Part shown: one piece after another, positions 1-11,578 of the stretch
Layout of the letters: every line of letters begins with the position of its first letter
Position numbering within the stretch: the stretch's first letter is position 1
NCBI GenBank assembly: GCA_023055355.1
Contig: JALJCS010000001.1
Coordinates: 49,543,381 to 49,607,380, forward strand
Reading direction: 5' to 3'
DNA: 64,000 bases
DNA from: Agelaius tricolor
Lineage: Eukaryota > Chordata > Aves > Passeriformes > Icteridae
Position numbers and translations under genes: made by a program
The notes under the pieces: model-generated
Told to the model about the DNA's origin: nothing
What the model saw: the letters and a program-made list of their open reading frames with translations, nothing else
The model's database searches: none

Positions 1-3000
1 TGAAAAATGAAAAACCAGCACAGCTTTCTTAAAAGCCAGAGATAGAACCTGAGAGAAAGAAAAGTGCCACACTTCTCTCTGCTCCCTTGCAAAGCTTTTC
101 TCTAGAACATAATCTAGCATAGAGCAGCTTGAGTTTGCACCTTGATAAAGACTTGCTGTACCCATTTCAGCTGCAGGCACTGCAGCCCTCCCTAGCAGAG
201 CTCCACAGCTTCCTTTGGGCAGTAACAGCCTGGCACATGGTCTTGGTACTGGGGTACGAAGGTCTGCAAATGGGAATGGATAAAAAGATGAATTCTAAGG
301 CATTCAGCAGTAAATAGTGAATTACTAGGTTAAGGTAGTGATGTAAATGGACTTTGGATTAAATTTCAGATTTTTATGCAGGATGAACCTAAAAGTGACA
401 CAGATTTTTAAAAATTACAATTTCTTAAGTTGTTTTGAAAGTGGTCGTAATGGAGATTTCCCATGGTTACTTCTGCCAGCAGGATTGCAGTCTGCTTAGA
501 GTAGGAGGCCTAAACAGAGGGAAGTTAGAAATAACATAATCAGTTGTTTATCAGAACTAGGAACCAGTGTAAGTCTGATAGGACTACTGTCAGAATTGCT
601 ATGCTTGGGAATTCAACAGCAGTTTTGTGCCTATGAATGATTACTGTAAAGAATTATTCAAACAGCTCTTCACTCTCACTTGGCTTTGATACGATAAACC
701 ACAGTCTGAATATGAACAGGGATTAGATTTCAAATAAAACCAAAATGAAGACAAAAAGCTGACACACTGGGATGAGGCAGTTTCCAATAACCAAGACCTG
801 GACAAAAGAGACACACCCTTTGCTGCTGCAACAGTCCCTCAGCTCCCTGCAAACATCTGACAAGAAACAAATAGACACCTCTGGGTGGCCTCACCAGAAA
901 ACAGTGTGGAATCAATATGCCATGAGTTAGACACAACTGCTAAAATGAGCAAGCTTCCTGACAAGAACCATTTCTTTTCAGCAGACCCTGAGTCCCTGAG
1001 GTAGCTAGGAGCTATGGGGAGGCTGTGGCAGCCACGCTAAACCACATTTCTTTTCCTCTGTTATAGCCTGATTCCCTGGGTTGCTGGAGCATGTCCCACT
1101 GAGGGGTAGGAGCAAAACTTGCAATTGGATTCTGTATTTGGCAGGTTGCCAAGGCAGAGAGCTGTGAACTACTCACAGGGAGCCTTGCTTCCTGAGAGAT
1201 ATTCAAATACTCTTGAATTTTCCTTTTTCTCCATCCCCTTATGGTATTTGAGAACATCAATGTTCTACAGGATTAGTACTGGTAATCTTACCTGAAGTCT
1301 TATCAGGCTTCTACAAGACCTATTGGGATTTTAAAAGTGTCAATTTTTGTTCCAAAGGTAACTTAATCTTTGACATATTTAGATGGTGAAAATAATTAAT
1401 TATTTTTAATACCTATGGATAAATAGATAAATCCCATTCAGTCACAAGCAGATCTTTCTTGTTTCTTCTTTTTTTTTTTTTAATTTTCACAAGCATTTAA
1501 AGTGACAGGTGATTAACCAGTGACCAAAGTTATAATACACCATGAACCCTCTGCAACTAAACAGAAATTCTTTGCCTTAAGTTCTAAAAAAGTCTGTTTT
1601 TTTATTTAAATCAGATGGCAAGAAGACAGGGTCCAGTGGGACCTATAATTTGTCAAATATCTTAACAGCAATGAATACTGCCTCTTACAGAAATAGCCTT
1701 TTAACACAAATAAATGTGTCACAGAAAAGCTCAGAGATGAAGCTTCCCAGCAAACCTCTTTGACCTTAGACCCCTGATCTACAAAGGTACTACTGCTGTG
1801 AACAAAAGCTAATGCCCAAGGGCTGCCCCAGGAGTGGCCACTTCAGTAGGAGGAAAAGAAAAGGCACTAGAGGCGGGCTGTACCCTTTAGAGAAGAAAGC
1901 CCAGCAGCTGCTGCTCTGCCACCAGCACGGTGATGATGACGTGCCCGCAGTCTGACATGACTCCTCACCCTCACACAGGGGTCATGCCAGCAGAGAAGAG
2001 CACACTCAGCTTGTTTCTGCCAGCCCACCACTATGGTGGGTCACTCTGGAGCCTCTGACAAGAGTTGTTTGGTAGCTTGTTTACAAAATGAAGGAAAACC
2101 TCTGCCTTGTCTGCTGTTTCTGAAGGCAACACCTCTGAGCAGTCTCCAAGTAACACAGAGAGGAGATGACTTGGTCCCTTTACTGCTCTTTCCCTTTTTC
2201 TCTGACCACTGTCATCTTGCTACATTATTTCTAGTTTCTAGGGCTTGAGTTCTTCCACACTCTTCCATTTCTTACCTTTCCCCAAATAAACTGGGTTATA
2301 TTTCATGCTCCCATTAAACCACTGGATATGCTTAGCATGGACACAGTCAGCCACAGTCATAGCTGAATTTCTTCAAGGCAAGAAAGATTAATTCTTGCCT
2401 CAAGGACTTTGTATTTATAAGTGTAAACTTTAGTGAAAGCACTAATTCAAATAAGGCCTGATTATTTTATTTCCATGGTTTGGATAAATTTCTGATCTAA
2501 AGAAAAGACACCGAGGCACACACAGTATTCCTTTTTATCATCAACTATCATTGTGATCTAGCCCTTATTTTTGGAGTTGGGATTTTTTGGAGTTTTGGGC
2601 TTTTTTCTTTGCTTGCTTTTTTACAGTGAGTAATCATGCCCATCAATTCACTAGTGTAGTCAAGACTAAATGGCACTGGAGAGCATAATCACTGGCTTTT
2701 GTTGATAGTCTATTCAAAAAAAACCCCTCCTGTCAGGTAAACTATATTCACACAAGTGAGAGTGCTCCAGTTCTGTTGCTGCAATGTTGAGTACAACTAT
2801 ATTAACTATCCTGTATTTCCCTTGGTTGAATTAACTACAGGAATATTTACCACATTTCTGATGCCCAGAAACAGTTGGGATGCTGTGGGCAGTGTCATAC
2901 CTCTTCTTTCTCTGGATTCACCACTTTAGATGGTAAATAAATGGAACTGCAAGTTCCATTAAGACAGGGATTGCTGTTGGGGACCATCAGACAAACACAA

Positions 3001-3035
3001 AACATGAACTGAGGTTCAATAAGTGGCAATGACAC
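1..3035. other. Non-coding AT-rich sequence
   Basis: No gene is supported. Reading frames are all under about 85 codons and show no recognisable domain. A GC-richer patch lies at about 1800-2250, with CpG still scarce. It is followed by an AATAAA hexamer near 2285, but no splice or promoter context makes this a convincing 3' end. A T-run of about 13 lies near 1468-1481. Confidence 0.6.
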
Positions 3036-3087
3036 GAACAAAAGAACAAAAAAAAAGAAAAAACCCAAAACAACAACAAAAAAACCC
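3036..3087. repeat. A-rich low-complexity tract (AAC/AAAC)
   Basis: An A-rich tract broken by single C and G bases (AACAAAAG, AACAACAA and ACCC motifs). On the other strand it reads as T-rich with GTT and GGGTTT. Several similar tracts occur in this window on both strands (11504-11536, 18571-18650, 41266-41307, 54792-54872). It makes an artificial Phe/Val-rich reading frame on the minus strand that should not be called a gene. Confidence 0.8.
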
Positions 3088-6000
3088 ACAATGAAAGCCA
3101 CCATAAATATTAGAAGAGTATTCAGCTTGCAAAACCAGAAGGAGGAAGTTTAGGAGTTAAGCTAGACTGTGCAGGACTCTTTGTCCCTTGTGCATTTGCA
3201 CTGTGATGTAGCTTTAATTAAATTACCATATTTTATTGTTTCCTGTCTCATTCAATGAGCAAGGAGTTAGTCTGCACATATCATTGCTATTCATAGTATA
3301 GCCTCTGGACTTATTCTCCATACATCAGTTAAGTCTAGACTGACTAGAGAAATTATTAATTTCTGTATGGACGCCTTTTGCAGTTTAAACAGGCTGTTTA
3401 AAATGTATCACAATCATGGATAAATATTATGTTTGTGAGAGTAGGCATCACATCTATTCTACAGGTAGGTAAAGGAGCCATAAAGAAATTAACACTAATT
3501 CTATTTTATTTTAATCCATTCAAATTATTTTATCTACATGTATCAGAAAATTTATTTCTAATTCTACATAGCTTGCAATTTTTTTTAATATTAAAAACCC
3601 ATTAGCAATGCATTTCTTGTACACATTTTTCCAGATTGAAGATTGTGAGAAAAAACCAGAACTGTTATCACATTGCATCATACTGACACCTGTGTATGTC
3701 ATCAGCAAGGTAGGACACATCAGATGTCCTTCACAGACCTGTGTCTCTGCACCTGGCAGAGTACCTTACATGAACAGCAAGTTATCTTTCTCTGCTTGGG
3801 CCTGCATTAGAGGAGACTGGCAAACTTCATCATCAGGGCTTTCCACATGAAACTGTCTGAAGTGCTTTATAAATATGGATGAGTTTCTCTTGTGAAATTA
3901 GGCAGTGTGAGTCACCCCATTCCTTAGCCAAGTAACTGAAATGCAGAGACATGGATTTTAAACTCCCCAAATTATTGGAAGTGCCCTTTAAGTTTGCAAG
4001 CCCAGACTTAATTTTCCAGAGCACTTAAGTTTTTTTGTTTTTTGTTTTTTCCATTATTTCTTGGTATGAAATGTACTCACACTGAAGTCAGCTGTCAGCA
4101 TGTTCACTCGATCTGCTCTCAGAAATGCCCCTTAGGGCACTTGAAAAATTGGGGGGTACCTCACCAGAAACCACTAATGCCATAGATGTCACACACAAGG
4201 TCCATGGCCAAGGACATTAAAGAGACCAGTTCTGTGATGTGACATTTGGCATCTTTGGTCATGAAGCCGTATCTTATTTTCTACAAAGATAAGCCCCTGT
4301 CATAGACATTTGTTCCACCTCTACATCAACCACTGACAATAGGAATCTCCCCTGGATGCTCTATGAATAATTTTTAATTTTTGGTATGGGTGCACTTCTG
4401 CCCTTCTGAACATTAATTTCATTGGACACAAACTGGGGGAGGAGTGCCTCTGTATCAGCACCCACTGTCTACTTTGTACTGTGTCTTCCTTTGAAAAGCT
4501 AAAAATGTGCCACAGCCAGAAATGTGCCACAAGATATTCTAGTCAGGTGCCCTGCCTGGACAAGAGGATCCCTCCCTCTCAGACCAGGCGGGGACAGCAT
4601 TAGCCCTTTAGTTAGGAAGTTATGGAAGTTATGGAGGAAATGAGAAGCTACAGACTCCAGTCTCCTCACAGATATGTTAGGGTACCTGATGTTAAGCCCC
4701 AGCAAGATGCTGCATTTCATCCTCGTGAAACTAGAGCGGGGCTGCATAGAAGTGAGCAGAAGTGGCCAAGCCTGGACCTACCATGAAACAACAGTGCTGC
4801 TGGAAACAAGAGTAGAAACAGCTATGAAGAGGAGACTGTACTGGCTCATTCCCAAAGAATTTCCTCCAACAGCCAGTGTAGATTGGGTGAAGCTCCTGAA
4901 ACCTTTCAGAGGAAGAGAGGTAAATGGCACATTTGCATAGCCATACGTACAGAGACACAATTTGATTCTTCAGTACACTCATAGGGGGGTTATATATCTC
5001 TGGCACTACAGGAATTTTTATCTAATCATTTTAAATTTATTTATTCATGTGGTCTCTGTTGCTGATTCTCACTTGGATATTATTAAATGGTGAAAGCTGA
5101 CAGACGTTGCCAGCCAGTGCTATCACATTAGTTGTCACACAGGGTCTCTAAAAGGGAGCCCTTTTTAGCTTTGAAGATCATCAAAGAGGATGAATGCCAT
5201 GAACATATAAGCATCATGTTACAACCTTCTTGGCCAAGTCAGAGTCATCTCAGGGATTTAATTCCAATAGGGCTGGTGAGAGCACTCTGGCTGCTGACAT
5301 CTCCCAAAGGTCTCTCTGATGGCTTCTGGCTTCTGTTCCCAGATATAGTCTCCTTGCTAGCAGGAATAAGCTGTCCTGAAGGTCTGTACTTCTTCTTTCA
5401 GTCAACCCCCCACCCTGAATGCCAGCATTTAGTCTAGAGATATCTTCATCATTTAGAAATATCTTCCATTTTGGTTTTGACAAAGGCTTGAGTTCATTAC
5501 AGGGTGAATTACCAGTTTGGTGTGAGTATGATCTTTTACTTTAAAAACATACTAGTATCTTTCCTATGACTTTTAAGTTCTGGCTTTGAAAAGGATGCAA
5601 GATTGATCTTCACAATATTTTAAAAAGAACAGTGACAAAGAAAGGTTGAAAGTCCTCTTTGAGAATTAATTATATATTTTAAATAAATCATATTAGAGAT
5701 GAAAGGCTTTCTTAATGCACACATTTGAGGGAAAATTCTCACTCCTTTTAAGCACCAATTGAGTAAAAGGACTTATTGGAAAATGGACAGAACAAAAGAA
5801 AAAGATAGAAAATTTAACATTAATGATATTTTGAGATCTTTTTGGAAAAAAAATCAAGTCATATACTTAACAAAGTTACAGAGAAATACTATCTTCCTGT
5901 ATATAAGCTTGAATAATACAATAAAACAAAATAATTAATTGAAATAAGTTGATAAAAATGAAGCTAATTATTCTGACTAGATTCTAATTTAATCACACCT

Positions 6001-9000
6001 TCTAATAATAAACTCATGAAAAAATGAGTCGACTCAGCCTTATCAGAGAAAGTAAATGCATACTCAACTTATTCCCTTGATCAGTCAACATTCATCATAG
6101 CTCTTTATGCTCATCTCTGCACACAACAGCAGCAATAAAGAATAAGAAAAAAAACAGCAGCAAAAATAAGCACCCATCTCACCCAGAACTGGTTTTTAAT
6201 CGCCCAGTGCCTGAAGAAATTGGCTGAAGCACTGCTAAAGGATTGCAATTTTATTTTTATTTTTATTTGAAAAGAGACTGACAGGCTGATGTAGCCTCAC
6301 ACATTGATGGTTTGTCCTGGAATGTGATGGGTTATGTGCTGCAGAAGGTTAGACAGCCTGCATAAACAGGGAAGCACTGGAATATGAGCATCACTGAAAG
6401 TTTACCCTTACTGAATATTTGCTGTTTTGCTGTCTCAAGAGATCTGCCTGAATTACATCTAGACAATCTTTTTTTTTTTTCAGTTTCACAGAACCCTGGT
6501 AAGACCATATCCTTATGGTAACCATTTAGGGCATTTTTTATTTTTTAGCAACAGAGCTGGGACCCTCTTTGCTACTATTTTGCCCAGTTACAGTTCTTCA
6601 GCTAGGTTTTTATTGACTAAGACAGGACTTTCTGTATGTGTGAATACTGATTTGGGAACTCAGAAATTTTATCCCACTTACAAGCAAACGATATTCCCAA
6701 AAGTGCAGCCTGACTGCGAAATTTTCCATGCCTTAAGAGAAAATAATTTTTTTTAAACTTTTATTTTCTGGAGTCCCTAGTATCTTCAGGGTTGTGCTTC
6801 TTGCAGGAAGACCTGCTGCTGTAGACCTTGAAGGCACACTCAGCAGAGCAGACCTCGGAAAATCTGGCAGAGGTCTTTGGCTGTGTCACCACCAGAGTTT
6901 CTCAGAGCTGAGATATTTACCAAACATTTCTGTTTCAACAGACTGCAGGATTTCCCTGTAGCTCTGGAAAGCTTCCAGTTTCCTTTGATATGGGTTCCAT
7001 TTTGCTGGATGGAAACCCTTGGCTTGTGCCCAAGAAGTTCATGCACTTACTAGTCTGAATTCAATTCAGGTCTTTAAACTAGAAATATTTCTTTCTCAAG
7101 TTTTATCAGACTGGGCCCCTCATCCCATTATAATAGGAGGCAGTGGAATTGATCCTTGTCATTGTTACAACAAGTGCACAAAAATCTGGGGAATGCTATG
7201 TGCAAGCTACCTGGAAGCTTGTGTTACAATGATCAGGGTCATTTTCTTCTCTTCTCTCCCATTCCCAGCATCATTACCATTAGGACTTGGTTTTGGCTGA
7301 GATGCAAGGGAGTCTTTTAGACCATTTTCTTCCTTTCCTCAGGCCTTCTGCTGATTTTTTTCTGCAAGACTCTTCCTTAGAAATAAAAAAAATTTTTTCC
7401 TTTTAATTAAAAAGTACCGACAAAGGTTAGCTTCAGTTCTTGCCAGGCATCAGTCTGATGATTTGTACTGGCAATTTATCATCTGAGTCACTTGCCAGCA
7501 GGGACAAGAGTCCCTGAAACTAACTTCTCCACATCAGGCTGAATTTCATTACATTATTTTTCCAGTAAAGATTTGCTTCTTAAGAGGAGAAGAAAAGGTT
7601 ATAAATAGGTTAGACACATCTCAAGCCCTTGGGGGTCATTGTCACAAAATTAGTTATTTCTTTAATCCTGCCTCACAAATAGCATTTATCATTCTTTATA
7701 TTCTGCATATTTTAACTGAGTACCTGACTTCAAAATTATTTAATCACATTTCATCACCATGAGCATTAATATCACTCCTAATTAACTACAAAATAACTGA
7801 AATATTCTCACACTAAAACCTTGGGAAATCTTAGTGAAAAATTTTATTTAACACAAAATATTTTTAAATTTTCTAGGTCTGAAAAACTGGCCTAGAAGAC
7901 TCAGATGCAAAGATTTTTATGTAATAATTTATTTCCTCCTTCTCAAACAGAAATAGCTACTCTCCTGATGCTCACTTGTTTGTGTCCTATGTCCTCAGCA
8001 GGTTTAGAGAATTCTGCAGAAAAAAAATAACTAGAAAGGACAAAAAATTGATACATTTTTCCAAATATCTTAGAGCACTGGCTTGGTATTCAGTCAGACC
8101 AGGTGGATGACAATACAAGCACATTCTTGCTTGCAGAGGTAAGTAAGCAAGAGGCAGCTCTCTCTTAATTTAGTAAATTAGCTATTGAACAGAGGGGCCC
8201 AGTTCTTCAACTCAGATGGAAATATCCCAGAGAACTGAAGCAGGGATATGGTACAGCTTTCTACAGAGAGGAGATAAAATAGATGACCTGCACTTGTGTT
8301 TTTGCTTTCTTGTGTCATATCAGGGAAGTATCAACAAAATAGGAATGACAAAATATATGATCAAAAGCCTGGACTGTTGTACTCTGTAGAGGTCTAGCCT
8401 GCATCCTCAAAGCCTTCATTTAGGGAGTGAGTTGTCTTCTCACTATATTTTTCTCAAGAGGGATTGCTCATGTTTTTAAGGTAAGGATTATACCATTTCC
8501 TTGGAAAATGTAATCTGAAGTCACTTTTATGAAATAAAAGCTGCCATGAAGACTTACTGTTTTCTGTAATTCTTCTCAGTCAAAGGAAACCCCTCCTCCC
8601 CAATGTAAATTTTGAAACTAATGGAATTTTCATATTAGTTCTAACACAACTTAAAAACTCATATACAGCTGCTATCATGCATAGCATTATGATGTTCTCA
8701 GAATTATCTGCAAAGAGTGAAATAGAAAATTACACATATTTTCACCTGTAAGCACTGTTGAAGATTAAATCCATTAAATTTCTTTATCATTAACTTCCTG
8801 TCATCATGCACACAATTGCTCACAGCTGCTGAGGACCACAGCTCAATGCCAGCTGGGTCAGCTGGCCTGTGGCACATCCTCATGCCACACAGCCTTGGGT
8901 GTCTGTCATGCAGATATTGAAGTACCTGAGGCTCATGTTAAAATCACTTCTGTGATTTTTTTATTCACTGATAAAAGAGGATTTTTAGCACCTAAATCCT

Positions 9001-10050
9001 CTTTGGTTGTGTAAAAAATATGTGCTAAATTTTGCAAATTTTCAAAGCAACTGTCCCATTTAAGACAATGTCTGTTTTGGTATGATAAGCATTTAAATTT
9101 GTATAACTATTCAGTGATTAATTATTACTATAGAATTAGGTAGTCTTTTATTATGTTTGGTAAGCATCAACAGCCTGATGTAAAATGGAACTGTAGCATC
9201 TGTGTGTTGCAACAGATAGCTCTGCAAAAAAGCAAATTTTTTTTCATATGCAGCTGTGGGACACTGACATATGACCAGCAAGTGTCCCATTATGCTACTG
9301 TCATGCAGTATATTTTTTCTGCATGTCTAAAGCAATCTGGAAGTATATTTACTTAGCTCTAGGCTCTGACTGTCTCCTTCACCACAGAGAAGTTCATGCT
9401 GCTGTTGGTCCCCTGCTCTTGGCAACATCACATTTTTGTGCAAACATACTAATATGATGTGAGAGATCAAACCTTTCCAAAACCTGCTTTCAGTGACACA
9501 GAGCTGAAGGTATCCGCAGGTAGTGTCCTGAAAAGAACAGCTACAACAAAAATATCCACCATGGGAGCACTTAACTTCAGAAACTAGAGCTAGGTAAGGC
9601 TGAGAAAGCTGGTTAGAAGAATATTAAGAGGCAGTAGTCAAATTGGAAAAATGCTCCAAGGGCATTTAGTTTTATGTTGTCTTTTACAACATATGTATTA
9701 CAACTACTAAAAAAGACCACTATGGAAAGGATTCCATTCCCCTGTTCTTCAACATCAGTATGTTTAAACAGAGGAATGAGTGAGACTTAGGAAAGAAAAA
9801 GTAGCATCTGAACAGGGAAAGCTGAAAGTAAGTTACTTGTTCCACAGTTTGGCTGATGGATATGTTTTGAATCTGGAAAAAGGAAAACAAAATGCAATTG
9901 CCAGTGGTCTACCAAAATGATGATGGGGTGATAGATGACCAGTTTTTAGAAAAAGTAAGGTAAATTGACAGCAATAGAGAGAGGGAAAATAGCTTGCAGC
10001 TGTGCTAACATCTGGGTTTTTTTACCCAAAGTCTGAGGAAATGAAAATCT
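3088..10050. other. Non-coding AT-rich sequence
   Basis: Nothing gene-like is visible. Small features are a (TTTTA)n run at about 6248-6268, a tandem AAGTTATGG pair near 4617-4634, and a weak hairpin at 7871-7879/7889-7897 (9-bp arms, one G-T pair, 9-nt loop). Reading frames on both strands are short and low in information. No CR1 or LTR sequence was recognised here. Confidence 0.55.
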
Positions 10051-10215
10051 ATGATTGCTAAACTAATTGCTGTGCATGGTGTATCTTTTCAGTTAACCTC
10101 GGAGCTGAAAGGATGGAATGTGCCACATTTGACAATTTTTAAAGAGGGGGCTCAGAAGGGATCCACGAATTACAGACCAGTAAATTTGATGATGCAGATG
10201 GGCAAAATGACAGCA
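10051..10215 (+). mobile_element. Old LINE (CR1-like) reverse-transcriptase remnant
   Basis: A plus-strand frame here encodes a piece resembling the N-terminal part of a non-LTR reverse transcriptase. It shows W-N-V-P-x-L-T-I-F-K-E-G followed by NYRPVNLM (NYRPV at 10168-10182). In CR1-clade ORF2 proteins the same order, W-K-x-A-N-V-x-P-I-F-K-K-G followed by NYRPVSLTS, marks the start of the RT domain. Upstream residues IAKLIAV and SFQLTSELKGW loosely follow the usual A-K-P-L-S-x-I-F-x-x-S-W stretch. Similarity fades after about 10215, although the frame stays open to 10410. The fragment is far too short to function and is probably ancient. A different LINE clade (L2 or L3) is possible. Confidence 0.55.
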
Positions 10216-11503
10216 GGAAAAGCTGAGAAGGGCAGCAGTGGACACAGGAACACCCCCTGTAAGGAGGAAAGACTCTCATATAGTGAAGAGGGATGCCTGC
10301 CCATCTATGCCAGCTCTCTCTCAGTGCATGATTATGTTATTTTTTTGTATCCCATTCTAGGTCTCAGTGTTGGTAAAATTCATCTGCTTCTGGTTCTCAA
10401 TTGTAACTAATGTCATTCACATTTTGACAGTTTGGTGGTCTATTCATGTTTTCTCTATTCCCTCTAGGTGTAAATGACAAAAATCCAGATGATAAATTCA
10501 TTTTCCCTCTAAGAGGAAATAAATACATTCTCTTGCACCCAAGAGACCACATCTGCATGTTTTTCATTCTAATAATTAAAATATTTTCTATGTTCCTCAG
10601 CCAAGGAAAAAAAACTATTCTTTCTGAGCTTAAACTGCTCCAACTAGCTAATTTAGGAACATTTGACTTCAACAGCTTTTTCAGTTGCCCTCAGAGAGCA
10701 GCTGGAAAAGAATAGTTTAGATACATTAGAGAGATGTAGTACTTAGGGGAATACAATCACACATTTTCTTTAGTCAGAAAAAAAAATGGAAGTAATTTTA
10801 AATTATTTTTTTAGTATGTATCAAATTCTTCTGAAAGTGAAATCCTGTCTTCAACCGAAGAAAAACCAAAAAAGAAATCTGAGAAGATTTTTTTTTTAAA
10901 TTTAAAATTTCAGACTACCAGTCTTCTGACACAAGAATTTCACAGAAGGTTTCTTTTCTTCTAAAGAAAAGTGCTTTGTCTTGAAATTGTTAAGCATTTT
11001 AATTATGTTTGGAATTTTTACCGTGATTTTCTTCCATCTATTTAGTGAAAATATTAACATCTTCATAAATAAAATTTACATGGAGATTTTCTGAGTCACT
11101 TTCCACTTGTTTTTCACATCTATTATTACTGTCATCTCAACAGTAAAATAAAAATAAAAAGCTTATTTTTTATAATGCTTATGTAAATATGTTTTGCACT
11201 GCTGGCACTTAATTCTTTATTCAGTTGATGAATAGTAGAAGAGAATTGCTCTCTCTGTGAATGTTGAAATGAAAAGATTTTGAAAAGCCAAACAGGTGGT
11301 GAGATACTGTAACTTCTTCACTTTGAATTTGTCTAAATATCCCAAGCCTTGTTTCATTCTCTGTATAATAAATTAGCATGATTTACTTCTTATAACTTCA
11401 AGAAAATAGAATCTCACAACACAGCATTTCTATTCATAGTGTGCAGGATGTATGTACCAAAACTGCTAGAGACAGTGAAATCAATGTGGGAGAGGAATAG
11501 AAT
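10216..11503. other. Non-coding AT-rich sequence
   Basis: No gene is seen. Around 10440-10720 overlapping open frames run on both strands (about 90 codons each). They have no recognisable domain and are treated as chance. A pyrimidine tract followed by CTCTAG near 10460-10468 resembles a splice acceptor, but no exon can be supported. Confidence 0.5.
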
Positions 11504-11536
11504 GGAAAAAAAAAACAAAAAAACCAAAAAACCAAC
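11504..11536. repeat. A-rich low-complexity tract
   Basis: A run of A with interspersed C (AAAACAAAAAAACC type). It lies immediately before the hairpin at 11540-11578 and belongs to the same composition class as the tract at 3036-3087. Confidence 0.75.
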
Positions 11537-11539
11537 ATA

Positions 11540-11578
11540 TCTGTAGGATATATGCATAATCTGCATATATCCTACAGA
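11540..11578. repeat. Perfect 17-bp inverted repeat (hairpin)
   Basis: The arm at 11540-11556 is an exact reverse complement of 11562-11578, with a 5-nt loop (TAATC). Outward extension stops with an A-A mismatch. The stem can fold on either strand. It is shorter than a normal microRNA precursor stem, and no flanking pairing was seen to lengthen it. It could be a short palindromic insertion or a local snap-back replication product. Confidence 0.85.
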
